The notes under the pieces were generated by a model. The model saw nothing but the letters and a program-made list of their open reading frames with translations. It did no database searches and was not told the DNA's origin. A program made the translations under genes and the position numbers. Below are positions 14,101 through 23,741 of a stretch of 64,000 bases of DNA, in pieces (the stretch's first letter is position 1; the number at the start of each line of letters is the position of its first letter). This DNA is from Takakia lepidozioides (lineage: Eukaryota; Streptophyta; Takakiopsida; Takakiales; Takakiaceae), in the NCBI GenBank assembly GCA_030704615.1, contig CM060731.1, positions 54,048,221 to 54,112,220 of the forward strand, written 5' to 3'.

Positions 14101-15778
14101 CTGATGTCAACAGTACTGTTGTGAGAACTGTATAGGTGATTTGGTAGCTGTGGTACTACTTATCTAAACCAAGAATCTGAATGTTTGAATGTAATTTGGC
14201 CACTCCTAACCATAAACCCTGCAGCATATAACCCTCCAGGTTGGATGAAAATATTGCACTAGCGTAGATCTCTCTAACAGGCAACATTGGCTCATTTATG
14301 AAATTTGGCTTTTCCTCAGCTGGTCATAATACGGCCCTGGTGTCAATTGTTTTCCCTTAAGTTCAAATCTACTGATTTTTAATTTTCATGCACAAAATTC
14401 CTCCTTATGCCTAGCTCACTCTGGTATTCCTCCACAGGATATACATTGTTAATGGGCATGTGTGCTACTGGCCTCTGTCACAGGCCAGAATTATATGTAA
14501 TGTGCCGAGCTGAAGAGGTGGTTGAGGTGGTGCAAAAGGGTGCTGCTGAAATTGCTACGCTGGCTACGCTATCCTCTGTGAAGGTGAGAGGGGGGTCTCT
14601 GTGGGGAGGGGGCTCAGAGAGGGAGAGAATTCTTATGGGTGACGGTGAGCATCTTCCAATGCGGGATGGGAGGTTTTCCAAGAAGTCTGTCAGGGAACTG
14701 GTTGCCAAGCAAAGTCTCAGTAGCATTTGTCCTTCCTCACCTCATTGCTTTGATTTATGTGCTCTTAGGAAAGTTTCTTTTGTTGTTACATCGTATCTTT
14801 ATGTCCACCAGTCTTCTGCTGATGGTGATCTGACATAATGTGACAGATATTGCGAGAAACCGATGAGCCGCCACTGGGATGTGCTGTGTCAGTTGTGAAC
14901 GAGAACATGACGGTGTTTTTGCTGCTGCGAGGAGTAGTCGATGCTACAGTAGAGATTTCCAGGTTGCAAAAGAAACGGGGTGATATCCTGAGGTACGGAA
15001 GTCTGTAATGTTTTATGAAGATTGTAGATCTAGCTCAAAGATCGTGAGTTCTGGGGATTGGGTGGTACTGAAGACTCCATGTCGCTAAGTCCTTCCATTG
15101 GAGCTGCTACATGATTGCGCACTGTAGTGGCAAGAGGGTGAGAGGGAGTCTGTTGCCACATGCCTGGCTAGACCCGGTCCTCGGTTTTGAAGAAGCAGAC
15201 CTGAGGGGGGAGAGATGTTTCTCATAACGTCATTTCTCTATTACATATGTTGGTAATGAAGGACTCCGTTGAGTACTGGTAGCTATTGAGTTGGAGAGAG
15301 CTCTTGTTTTACAAGATTGCTGTGGTTGCACTACTATCTTAGCCTGGACCAAGGCCCCACATTCCGATGGGGTCTGATTCTGGTGTAGCAGCCTTGGGAT
15401 GATTGCACCACAAAGCTGACCTTCCTACAGATGGAAACATGTTCCCATTTGGAACAAGAAACTTGCAACAGAGACAGAGTGAGGGATTTCCATTTTAATT
15501 TGGATGGTATCAAGGAGAGAAGTGGGAACAGGAATGATCTTTAAGAGGTGGTGAGTTTTTGCACACTATGTGATGGGTGTGTGTATCTGGCAACCTCAAA
15601 AACTGTGTGCAGGCAGCAGGAGGCTTTGACCAAGAAGATGGATGTAGCAGGCTACACTGAGAAAGTGCCCGCATCTGTTCGTGAAGAGAACCTGTCCAAG
15701 CTCAGCAAATCCTCTGCCGAGCTCGAAACTGTTCAGGAAGCCATAGGCAATTTTCAGAGGCTTATAATTGATGCTTGA
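4777..15778 (+). CDS. Valyl-tRNA synthetase (class Ia)
   Basis: Twenty-one exons give 1,079 aa: 4777-4857, 4944-5015, 5184-5401, 5638-5710, 5853-5918, 6042-6125, 6245-6322, 6464-6547, 6680-6759, 7326-7383, 7639-7941, 8119-8289, 8514-8605, 11562-11660, 11795-12197, 12293-12544, 12834-13343, 13961-14064, 14484-14583, 14847-14992, 15613-15778. All junctions are GT-AG and phases agree. The enzyme charges tRNA-Val. Visible landmarks are a lysine-rich N-terminal extension, the HIGH motif (about residues 160-163, in [13 protein letters not shown]), the editing-domain segment [35 protein letters not shown] (about 668-672), the anticodon-binding domain with [18 protein letters not shown], and a C-terminal coiled coil. 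Length matches plant cytosolic/mitochondrial ValRS (about 1,060-1,110 aa). The chosen start gives no obvious targeting peptide; the frame stays open upstream but has no ATG. Intron 13 carries an antisense LINE. Confidence 0.96.
5105..5143. repeat. (GA)n microsatellite in ValRS intron 2
   Basis: About 19 uninterrupted GA dinucleotides lie 40 bp upstream of the exon 3 acceptor. It is intronic and likely polymorphic. Confidence 0.95.
8817..8831. repeat. Target-site duplication, LINE copy 1 (3' side of element)
   Basis: GCTCATTCCTAGAGA, identical to 11481-11495. It directly abuts the 3' terminus of the minus-strand LINE. Confidence 0.93.
8832..11480 (-). mobile_element. LINE copy 1: 5'-truncated non-LTR retrotransposon in ValRS intron 13
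   Basis: The element is 2,649 bp, antisense to the host gene, with a perfect 15-bp duplication on both sides. Its 5' end is truncated inside the linker between endonuclease and reverse transcriptase. Its 3' end terminates in the family tail GAGTACAA followed by the TCTCT that belongs to the duplicated target. There is no poly(A). Compared with copy 2 it has lost about 25 bp of the 3' untranslated region (the stretch after GGTCAATGGCC). Splice sites of the surrounding intron (donor after 8605, acceptor before 11562) are intact. Confidence 0.94.
8838..11436 (-). pseudogene. LINE ORF2 remnant: reverse transcriptase plus C-terminal zinc-binding domain
   Basis: Two adjoining frames (11436-10423 and 10418-8838) together encode most of a reverse transcriptase. 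Recognisable blocks are [83 protein letters not shown] and the catalytic FADD (in LMFADDFAG). A C-terminal C-x2-C...H-x4-C zinc motif follows ([18 protein letters not shown]). The endonuclease part is lost by 5' truncation. The frames are separated by a short deletion in the segment after HIFTLSQ (about 10485): copy 2 has two more bases there. The element is therefore not autonomous. Confidence 0.92.
11481..11495. repeat. Target-site duplication, LINE copy 1 (5' side of element)
   Basis: GCTCATTCCTAGAGA, identical to 8817-8831, 66 bp upstream of the ValRS exon 14 acceptor. Confidence 0.93.
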
Positions 15779-15829
15779 TACGCAAGAGCTAGGATTCTTT
15801 GGGGAACTGTGATTTTGGGCTGCTATCGA

Positions 15830-16290
15830 TGGATTAGGATTTGTGGTCAATTGACCATCAGGGAGTCTTTGACTGTGTATGGTTAGTTTATTTGATCTGG
15901 TCAAATTTGCAGGCCCCCTTCATTTTCAGTTCTTATTGAAAGAATCCAGGGTCTGACATACAGTTGGTCGGGCAATCAGTACCATCTTTTCCTTCAGTAC
16001 TTTGGCATTAGTCAACTTGGTTGATGTAGATGCGGTTGGGCTGGATCAATATGGATGGGCATCTTGCATTGCCTTTGATTTTGTAAGGATCCCTTACCAG
16101 TGATCCGTCATAGACGATATATCCATTGGCTTACCAGTAGATCTCTAATTAGTGCTAGCGCGCGCTTGTGTTCACATGTGCACCATCATGGTAGTGGCTA
16201 TGGTAGAGCAAGTTAGGAAACGCAGAGTCAAACTCTTCCAAGGCAACTCCTGGGACCCATGTGAGATCACATGAAATGTAAGAACAAAGA
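15830..16290 (+). repeat. ValRS 3' flank, inverted-repeat arm A
   Basis: This ~460-bp stretch begins about 50 bp after the ValRS stop codon and recurs in reverse orientation at 20070-20522. The two copies differ by scattered substitutions and small indels. Shared landmarks include TGTGGTCAATTGACCATCAG and CAAATTTGCAGGCCCCCTTC. It probably contains the ValRS 3' untranslated region. Confidence 0.9.
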
Positions 16291-16294
16291 TGTA

Positions 16295-16700
16295 CCAGTG
16301 TTATCATATAAGCTGAAAGTTACATATAACTCAAGAGCCTGCAAACAGCAGGCTTTGGTCTTCTACCCAACAAAGGAGACCTACTTGTCCACTTTTGGAC
16401 CTGTGCCCTGATTGGGGTGTAATTCTCAAGGACAGATGAAAACTGCTTTGCATTACAGAAACTCCCAACCGGCTTCGACAAGAGAAGAGGCAAAAGCACT
16501 ACAATAGAGATCTCTGTTTGACCCAGTTGATGTTGCTATCACTCCTTCACAGTGGCAACCAGCACCTCAGTTGCTGACATCTAACTTACAGTGCAGGCTT
16601 CTTCAGTCTGTAAGAAGTGCCTGCCCTCCCCTTACTCTGGGTCAGCCCTGATTTGTAGGTGCTGAGTTAGCAGGTCTTCTTCAAAACCAAAACATGGGTA
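16295..16700 (+). repeat. Dispersed repeat, inverted copy at 26141-26545
   Basis: About 400 bp running from the GTTACATATAACTCAAGAG stretch to AGCAGGTCTTCTTCAAAAC appears in reverse complement at 26141-26545 with moderate divergence. No coding content is seen. Confidence 0.8.
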
Positions 16701-16719
16701 GGGCTGTGTCCAAGTATGC

Positions 16720-17065
16720 CAGGTACTAGTACATGGAGTAGGCATCCTGATTTGCAGGTCTATCTCCAAGAGAGCTCCGTCTTTGAGGAGCTGGGCCAGT
16801 GTCACCTTGGGATCATTCTTTGAGTAGCACGATCACTTTATCATCTTGCAATGTTTTAGTAGTTGATGTTCCTCTCCTGCAGGCAATTCAGGTTACGGCT
16901 GCTCCAGATGTTGGTGTTTGCAGAAGTGTAGAATTGAATTCCATGTTCTAGTCCAGAGCTTCTGACTACAGGAGTTGTAGTGTTCCCAAGGGAGGACATA
17001 TGAAGCAGGCACTGAAGGTTTATCTCGAAGGTAGAGATGGCAAGTAAATGTGCAGTCCTGTGATG
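16720..17065 (+). repeat. OTU 5' flank, direct copy at 21838-22180
   Basis: The stretch from ACTAGTACATGGAGTAGGCA to GTAAATGTGCAGTCCTGTG is repeated in the same orientation at 21838-22180. In the copy it is fused to the last exon of the OTU gene. Confidence 0.85.
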
Positions 17066-17367
17066 CCCTTAGAGTGTGGATGTGTAGAGCCTTGCATGCC
17101 CTTAAGAAACCAACTTCTTCCACAATGAGAACTCTTGAAATTTTGGGCGGGTGAGGTAGGGGCCAGGTAAGCATCAGTTTTCGTTGATGAATGTTGGGAA
17201 ATTTGTTGGTGGATTTCATTTAAGAAATTTGAGCGAATAGAAAAGTAAATTCAAAAATATTAGGTTACGAAGGTCGGGTGAGAATGTGCGAGAGGAGGAG
17301 TGGAGAAGGAGAAGGGCAACGAGGAAGGAAGGGGCGATCGCTGCAAGGTGGTGAATGATTCCCTTCG

Positions 17368-19275
17368 ATGGAGTCCGCTGATGCTGAAGCTGTGGCGTGC
17401 ACAGATGGGGCAGCTGGGGAGGCCGAGGTTAAAGAGACCCGCTCTGAGATGCTTTCTCGCCATTCGTGAGCATTTCTCTCTTTCCACCTCTCTGCCTCAT
17501 TGGGTAGTTTTCCAGGGTTAAGTTTGGTGTGCTTTGGAGCACAAGAGATGGGTTTCTCAGGAAGTAAATAGAAGGGAAACACTGCAGACAGTGGATGTTA
17601 GAGACGAAACCTGGTTTGTGTGATTTGTGTGTGGGTGGGTACGTGGCCACAAATTGGTATCAACGATGAATATAGGTAGAAGAATGGACTTATTAGACAA
17701 TGCTAGCAGTGATTTGTAGTTCCAACAGTGCAGAAGTATGAACGAGTTGGTGACATGGTTGCACTTCAACAATTTTTCCTGGTGGTGGTGGGGTTAACTC
17801 CGTGTAGGAAAGAGATCAAAGATTTGCAAGGCAAGGAAATAGCACTGAAGAAAGCGGCCGCCAAGGGCAGCAAGGCCGAGCAAAAAGCAAAGAAAAAACT
17901 CGCTGAAGAGGAGGTAACATAGCATTTCCAGTAAAGATTTAACATTCCGTGGTCCGGTGCATTGTATCTACGAACCAGTCGCTTTGCTTCTACGAGATAC
18001 TGTCCTATGCATTTTGGAGGTTTCCATAGGCCTAAAGACTGGTTGGAATAGGCCACTGTCATTAGCACTTACACATAATCCATCTTTGAGCCACTGCCCC
18101 TAGTCCTATGCAACAGTAACTTAACTGCTTAACCCAACTACCATGACCAAACTCCTGATACATCACCCTTGTGGAAATGGTTTCAGATTTCCAGATTGGA
18201 TGCAAAGATGCGGGCACAACATGCCAGGGAACTTGCTTCTCTGGGATTCCAGGCCGAAGAAAGCAAGGATACAAAGGGGATTGACACTTTGGTCAAGGCA
18301 ATTGCGGGGGTCACCACATCAGGAGCCATCCAACAGGCCAAGCCATCCAAAGGTCAGAAGTGGCGTGATCGACGGGCACAGCAAGCTGCTGAGCGGGAAC
18401 AGAGAATTCAAGAAGAGCAGAATAATGTGGTCAGTGAGCGGGCAGTGGAGGACCAACAGTTAGAGCGGAAGCTTCGCCCACTGGGTTTCTCTCTCAAGGA
18501 GATGAAGCCTGATGGACATTGTCTGTACCGGGCAGTCGAGGACCAGTTGTCACAGTACCCAGATTTCTGCCCCCAGTATTCGTACCAGCAGCTTCGGTTG
18601 CTGGCAGCCACTTACATGCGTGCTCATGCTGATGATTTCCTGCCTTTCATCAGCACAGATAGTGACGGTGAAGTTTCTGGAGAAGATTTGCAGTCAAAAT
18701 TTGAGACTTACTGCAGGTAATCACATATTTTCCTTTGGGGTGCTTTTGCTTGAGAGGCCAGCACTTTCGAATGTTGCCTGCAGTTTGAAAGTAGACGGTT
18801 CTTTTTGGGGCAATTATGATTCATGAATTGTCTGACTCCTTTAGATCTCTTAATAATAAATCTATCGAATAAACCACTATGCAAGTTGGAAGCTGTGTCC
18901 AGTGCATACAATGTCCCTTCTAGCTCCACTGATCTGATTGTCTATCACCTGGGTTGTGTTAATTTGCCAGCCATTTCAGTTTTTCTCTCATACAAGAATA
19001 ATTGCTGCAGAGAGGTGGAGTCAACAGCATCATGGGGAGGGCAGCTTGAATTGGGAGCGCTGGCCCAGGCTCTGAAGAAGCACATCATTGTTTATGCAGC
19101 AAATTTACCTGACGTAGAAATGGGCAAGGAATATACAAGTAAATCTAAGGAGGCTGGGTTGTTAGCGGTACCAAGCATCCGTGTCTCGTATCACCGACAT
19201 GCATTTGGTTTGGGGGAGCACTACAATTCCGTGATTCCCTTGCCATCTCCCGGTCTGTTGCCAGACACTCTTTGA
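17368..19275 (+). CDS. OTU-domain cysteine deubiquitinase (OTUD6B / plant OTU5 type)
   Basis: Four exons, 17368-17465, 17808-17913, 18187-18716 and 19011-19275, give 332 aa with consistent phases. The N-terminal third is charged and helical ([34 protein letters not shown]), as in OTUD6-family proteins. A conserved block [12 protein letters not shown] follows. The OTU domain has the catalytic Cys at about residue 180 in [15 protein letters not shown], the segment [18 protein letters not shown], and the catalytic His in [16 protein letters not shown]. The family removes ubiquitin from substrates and the animal homologue is linked to translation initiation complexes. The gene is intact and lies 1.6 kb downstream of ValRS. 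A truncated copy of its last exon is at 22270-22515. Confidence 0.94.
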
Positions 19276-20069
19276 ATGGATCCCTTTCCTGATGCAGGAA
19301 GCTTATCTGCTGATGTTTTTGTGAGAGTCTAGGTCTAGTTCACTCTTTAGCCCCCTTAAGCTTGCTGGAAGAAGCCAAGGTCATCTTTGGGGTTGTGTCA
19401 AACATGGCCCTTGGTCTTAAGGCTTCCCAATGTGCAGGCGCTTGACCTAGCCAACTTGATTAGGATTGTATTTTATCGCCAGTGAAAATTGAGATGGTAA
19501 GTTGAAGATGAGAGTATGACCATTTTGTTGGGAATCATGTTTCTGCATATTCTAGTGACCAGGACTGGGATCTGCTGGACAGTCTTCAAACTCACCGAGA
19601 GGTCCCAGCACTGCTCCTTATACTACTAGACATGGAGCTCAGAAGCATTTGTAATCCAGTTGCTTATTGGACTATCAGTGCTTTGTCCCTGCTCCACCTT
19701 GCTAACCCTTCTCTCTGCCCTTCCCCCTGCTTCCTATGTGTGCTGCTAACACAGTCCCATATGGGTCAAAATCTCCCAGATAGTGTAAGGATTGTATCAT
19801 AGAAACAATACTGCCTGGAAATCCTTTAATTGAACAGCTACAATATGTATGGATTTTCCCCTTTGAGGCTTCAACTAACCTGTATGGCTTGGCCATCTGG
19901 GAAAATCTGAGTATATCCTACAAGTCATAAAGGGAAGCTGAAGAATTGTTCAACTGGACCTTTGTCAGTTATGAACCATGCGCGCAATGGGCATTTTTGT
20001 GGGGACTAGCACAAGTCACCTGGCATAAGCAATTACAAAACAGTAATTTTACCAAATGTATGAAAATGT
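19276..20069. other. OTU 3' flank, no further gene seen
   Basis: I see no exon or repeat I can name between the OTU stop codon and the inverted-repeat arm starting near 20070. Short frames here have no recognisable domain. Confidence 0.4.
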
Positions 20070-20522
20070 TCAGTTCTTACATTTCAAGTGATCTCACATG
20101 GGTCTCACATACAGGAGTTGTCTTGGAAGCGTTTGACTCTGCGTTTCATAACTTGCTCTACCACACACTACGATGATGGTGCAAATGTGAACACAAGCGC
20201 ACGGTAGCACTAATTAGAGATCTACTGGTAAGCCAATGGATTTCATCGTCTATGACAGATCACATGTAAGGGATCTTTACAAAATCAAACGCAATGCAAC
20301 ATTGATCCAGCCCAACCGCATCTACTTACATCAACCAAGTTGACTAATGCCAAAGTACTGAAGGAAAAGATGGTACTGGTTGCCCGACCAACTGTATGTC
20401 AGACCCTGGATTCTTCCAATAAGAACTGAAAATGAAGGGGGCCTGCAAATTTGACCAGATCAAATAAACTAACCATACACATTGGAAGACTCCCTGATGG
20501 TCAATTGACCACAAATCCTAAT
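20070..20522 (-). repeat. Copy of the ValRS 3' flank, inverted-repeat arm B
   Basis: Reverse complement of 15830-16290. It ends in a short AATCCT repeat (about 20514-20535) that joins directly to a copied piece of the RACK1 3' region. Confidence 0.9.
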
Positions 20523-20533
20523 CCTAATCCTAA

Positions 20534-21650
20534 TCCTCTCCTCTGGCATTGAAACTGCTCTAGCAGTTATTGAGAATTGGGAGACTCAATCTGTTCTGAT
20601 CTTATTCTGGCTGGCATGACATCTAATGCAATTGTGCCTGGTGAGGCTGTGAGTCTGGAGAGTCACGAGCCAAATCAGTAATGTCACGACTGATGGCCAC
20701 TTTGTTATTATCTACGGTGCTGAGAATTTTCCACGCAGTTGCTTATGGAAAGTCTTAGAGAAAGGGAGGGCAATGATTTTCTGGCATGCAGATACCATAC
20801 TGCATCAGCTTAAACTGGAGTGCAGATGGAAGCACACTCTACAGTGGGTACACCGATGGCAATATCAGAGTGTGGGGAGTGGGACGTGCATGAGAGGCTT
20901 TCCTTCTCGGCAGGGAAACTTTAGTTGTTGCTTTGAATAGCAGCTCATTTTTCGAGGTGTTGTCTAGCCTGTGAGAGGGAAGGAGAAAGGCTGAGAAGAA
21001 TGGCAGTTGGGCACAATTTTGCCGAGACAATGGAAGCTTGATTGTGGAACTCATGTCATACTCTGTCATTCTAGACATGTGTGAGGATCTCTCCAAAGGC
21101 CAGTCTCTTGAGTATGCAGCCTTTCACATTTGTTGTGAGATATTTCTTAGCTTGAAAGAGAATTGCATGGAGGGCACCTCATTTGAGTGAATGATAAGAT
21201 TGTTTGGTGGAAGTCTTGGATGAAAAAGTTTTCAACCTAAAGAGGCCAAGTGTTATTGCCTTGAAGCCTGTGCACCTTCTTTGAATGCCTCCCAAGGCAG
21301 CAAACTCTAATGCTGTCCACGGGCACAGATGTTCCAGGGGGCGAAAGAAAGATAATACTCAGAGAAGATAATCTTGGCATTGGGAGAGGTCTCCAGACCA
21401 GTGGATCTTGTTCTGCAATTGAGGCCCTCCCCAGAGCATTGACAATGGCCGCAGCATTTGGGCTGTGGACCAACGCACAAGGATGTTCAAGGTCAAAGCT
21501 TTAATCAGGAAAGCTGCTCATGTACTGTGAAGATGGATCATTCTTGGTTTGAAGTAGTGGAGAATAGGTGAGTTTGCCTCGCATGCTCCAGTAGCACACT
21601 CTCTGCCTCTTGACTGTCAAATCACCTACATAAGCATTGCAGTCACCTGG
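20534..21650 (+). repeat. Copy of the RACK1 3' end and downstream flank
   Basis: 20534-21484 is the reverse complement of 36936-35995, and 21488-21650 is the reverse complement of 33941-33780. In this copy the two parts are contiguous. At the RACK1 locus they are split by a 2-kb insertion. The copy includes the RACK1 last exon (20792-20893). Confidence 0.92.
20792..20893 (+). pseudogene. Orphan copy of the RACK1 last exon
   Basis: A CAG acceptor is followed by a 33-codon frame, [20 protein letters not shown] and on to GVGRA, then TGA. It is the last WD40 blade of RACK1 with only synonymous change seen (ATC for ATT in the Ile of GNIRVW). There are no upstream RACK1 exons on this strand, so it is a gene fragment rather than a gene. 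Confidence 0.93.
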
Positions 21651-21837
21651 TCTTGACCTGAACCAAGTATACATCTATCTCCTCAAGGGCAGGATGTAAC
21701 GTAAATCGAAGCTGGTGTGGAAACTCTTGAGTAGAAGAATTTACGAATGTTGTCAATGATGTGAACATTTGACATTTCTTCAAGAGCCCCAGCTCCTCTC
21801 ATTTCTCAATATGTGGACGCGCGCCAGCTCATATGTC

Positions 21838-22515
21838 AAACTGTACTAGTACATGGAGTAGGCATTCTGGTTTGCAGGTCTATCTCCAAGAGAGCTCCGT
21901 CTTTGAAGAGTTGTTGTTGTTGCCAGGGGGCCAGTGTCACCGTGGGATCATTCTTTGAGATGCAAACGACAATGTTTTAGTAGTTGATGTTTCTCTCCTG
22001 CAGACAATTCAGGTTATGGCTGCTCCAGATGTTGGTGTTTGCAGAGGTGTAGAATTGAGTTCCATGTTTTAGATTCCAAAGCTTCGATTGACTACATGAG
22101 TTATAGTGTTCCCAAGGGAGGACATATATAGCAGGCACGGAAGGTTTATCATCAAGGTAGAGATGGCAAAGTAAATGAGCAGTCCTGTGATCCTAGTGCA
22201 TACAATGTCCCTTCTAGCTGTGACTGATCTGATTGTCTATCACCTGGGTTGTGTTAATTTTCCAGCCATTTCAGTTTTTCTCTCATACAAGAATAATTGT
22301 TGCAGAGAGGTGGAGTCAACAACATCATGGGGAGGGCAGCTTGAATTGGGAGCACTGGCCCAGGCTCTAAAGAAGCACATCATTGTTTATGCAGCAAATT
22401 TACCTGACGTAGAAATGGGCAAGGAATATACAAGTAAACCTAAGAAGGCTGGGTTGTTAGGGGTACCAAGCATCCGTGTCTCGTATCACCGACATGCATT
22501 TGGTTTTGGGGGATG
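21838..22515 (+). pseudogene. Internally deleted copy of the OTU gene (5' flank fused to last exon)
   Basis: 21838-22180 copies the OTU 5' flank (16720-17065), then jumps directly to the end of intron 3 and exon 4 (matching about 18897-19225). Exons 1-3, including the catalytic Cys, are missing. The exon part still reads [20 protein letters not shown] and [13 protein letters not shown], then departs from the OTU sequence at about 22511, before the end of exon 4. It cannot encode an active enzyme. Confidence 0.92.
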
Positions 22516-22633
22516 ACGTGGCAGAGATAACAGTTTTTTTTCTTTTTTAGAAAAAATTCGGGTAGTACGGGCAACTTAAGGAAATGATGGGGATGACGTG
22601 GCTGATGATGACATGGCATGGCACTATATATTA
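22514..22633 (+). promoter_or_regulatory. Promoter-like stretch: repeated TGACGTGGC motifs and a TATA box
   Basis: TGACGTGGC occurs at 22514-22522 and 22594-22602, with a variant TGACATGGC at 22609-22617. These are ACGT-core sites of the kind bound by plant bZIP factors. TATATATTA at 22625-22633 follows at usual promoter spacing. The stretch begins exactly where the OTU copy ends. Confidence 0.45.
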
Positions 22634-22738
22634 TGCACTCCATCCCTGCTCTACACTAAAACTAGTCTCCGACCTTCAGTCATCACTAGAATAAAACTAA
22701 ACTAACAAAGATTCTTGCCGAATTAGCATGCGTAACAT

Positions 22739-22960
22739 ATGGTGTCTTCACCCCCAAGGGCTGCTACTTTCCGTTTGGAAGGTGGAGACCTTCTAAAGGC
22801 TGTAACCAAGACAATGCAGCTGCCCAACCCTCCTATCCAGTACCCATATTTACGTAATTGGTTGACCATTCTTACCCTAAGGACAATCCCTCTAAAAAAC
22901 CCCTTACCATCACCAAACACACACTTGCATTCACACATTGCACTGCACCTACTAACCTAA
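22739..22960 (+). CDS. Candidate small ORF downstream of the promoter-like stretch
   Basis: An ATG at 22739, about 106 bp after the TATA box, opens a 73-codon frame starting MVSSPPRAATFRLEGGDLLK. I recognise no domain. The later part lies in a low-complexity A/C-rich tract and looks noncoding, so a real product would need splicing or be very short. Confidence 0.2.
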   Translation: MVSSPPRAATFRLEGGDLLKAVTKTMQLPNPPIQYPYLRNWLTILTLRTIPLKNPLPSPNTHLHSHIALHLLT

Positions 22961-23450
22961 TACACATACTAGTAACCACATTTCACCTCACCCATTCGGC
23001 CTATTACTCCAGCCCATTACCTTGCCACATGAACCTACACACACATTCAAGCCCACATCCTCCCCACATCCCAAAGACAACATCTTTGACGTAACATGAC
23101 ACGCTATTCAATACACCTGGTCCGGCCACGGCCTTGCTCTCCCCCCAGCCAGATAGCAACCACGAAGCACTACAATGTGCTTGCATATAGATGCAAACCC
23201 TTGTCACACTCATACTTTTGCATCCCATAATACACCTTGTCCCCTCTAAGCCCTCCCCCCCCACCCCCCCTGCAACTTTTTCACCCAACTCAACCAGATA
23301 CTAACCCACATTCATAATATGAATGACAGTACCATCTACACATCCCATGTGACAAGAACCTCACATTTCAATTCGCTACAGAGCTATATACTAACACCGA
23401 ACTTAATTCCAATCCAAACTCGAAACCAAACAAATCCAAAATAAAATATC
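22860..23450 (+). other. G-poor, A/C-rich tract
   Basis: For about 600 bp the plus strand is dominated by A and C with very few G (many CACAC, CCAAC and CCTCAC runs). The minus strand is correspondingly T/G-rich. There is no clear tandem period. The flanks are of ordinary composition. Confidence 0.7.
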
Positions 23451-23531
23451 CCTATGATATATTATTCCACGCCTACCACCGACCTAGATGAAGATAATAA
23501 CAAAATATTTGCATATCAGTTGGCAGCTCAT

Positions 23532-23741
23532 CGGCTGGTAGCTCAGCTGGTAAGTGCACAATATGTCGCCCTGGTGATCCAGGGTTCGAACTCGCTGCCC
23601 TGCGTGGTGTGTGGATTGTTTGTGACCGGGTGGTCTGGTGGTGATGTTTCCCTCCTATGGCTTTCTGACAGGGGGATACTTCCCCTCCTCAAGGGCCTGA
23701 ATTGTGAGCAGCCGCTCCCAGGTTTCCTTTAAAAAATAAAA
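23532..23741 (+). mobile_element. tRNA-derived SINE
   Basis: A tRNA-like head carries an RNA polymerase III A box TAGCTCAGCTGG (23539-23550) and B box GGTTCGAACTC (23583-23593), 32 bp apart. A tRNA-unrelated body follows and ends CCTTTAAAAAATAAAATC. The tail segment (GGGCCTGA...TTTCCTTTAAAAAA) recurs at about 33165-33212, which shows that it is a dispersed element. It does not fold as an intact tRNA. Confidence 0.8.

Noticed and set aside
20510-20536. Interstitial telomere (AATCCT repeats)
   Set aside because: The unit is AGGATT, not the plant TTTAGGG, and only about four copies are present at a copy junction.
23532-23610. Functional tRNA gene
   Set aside because: A and B boxes are present, but acceptor and anticodon stems do not pair properly and a SINE body and A-rich tail follow.
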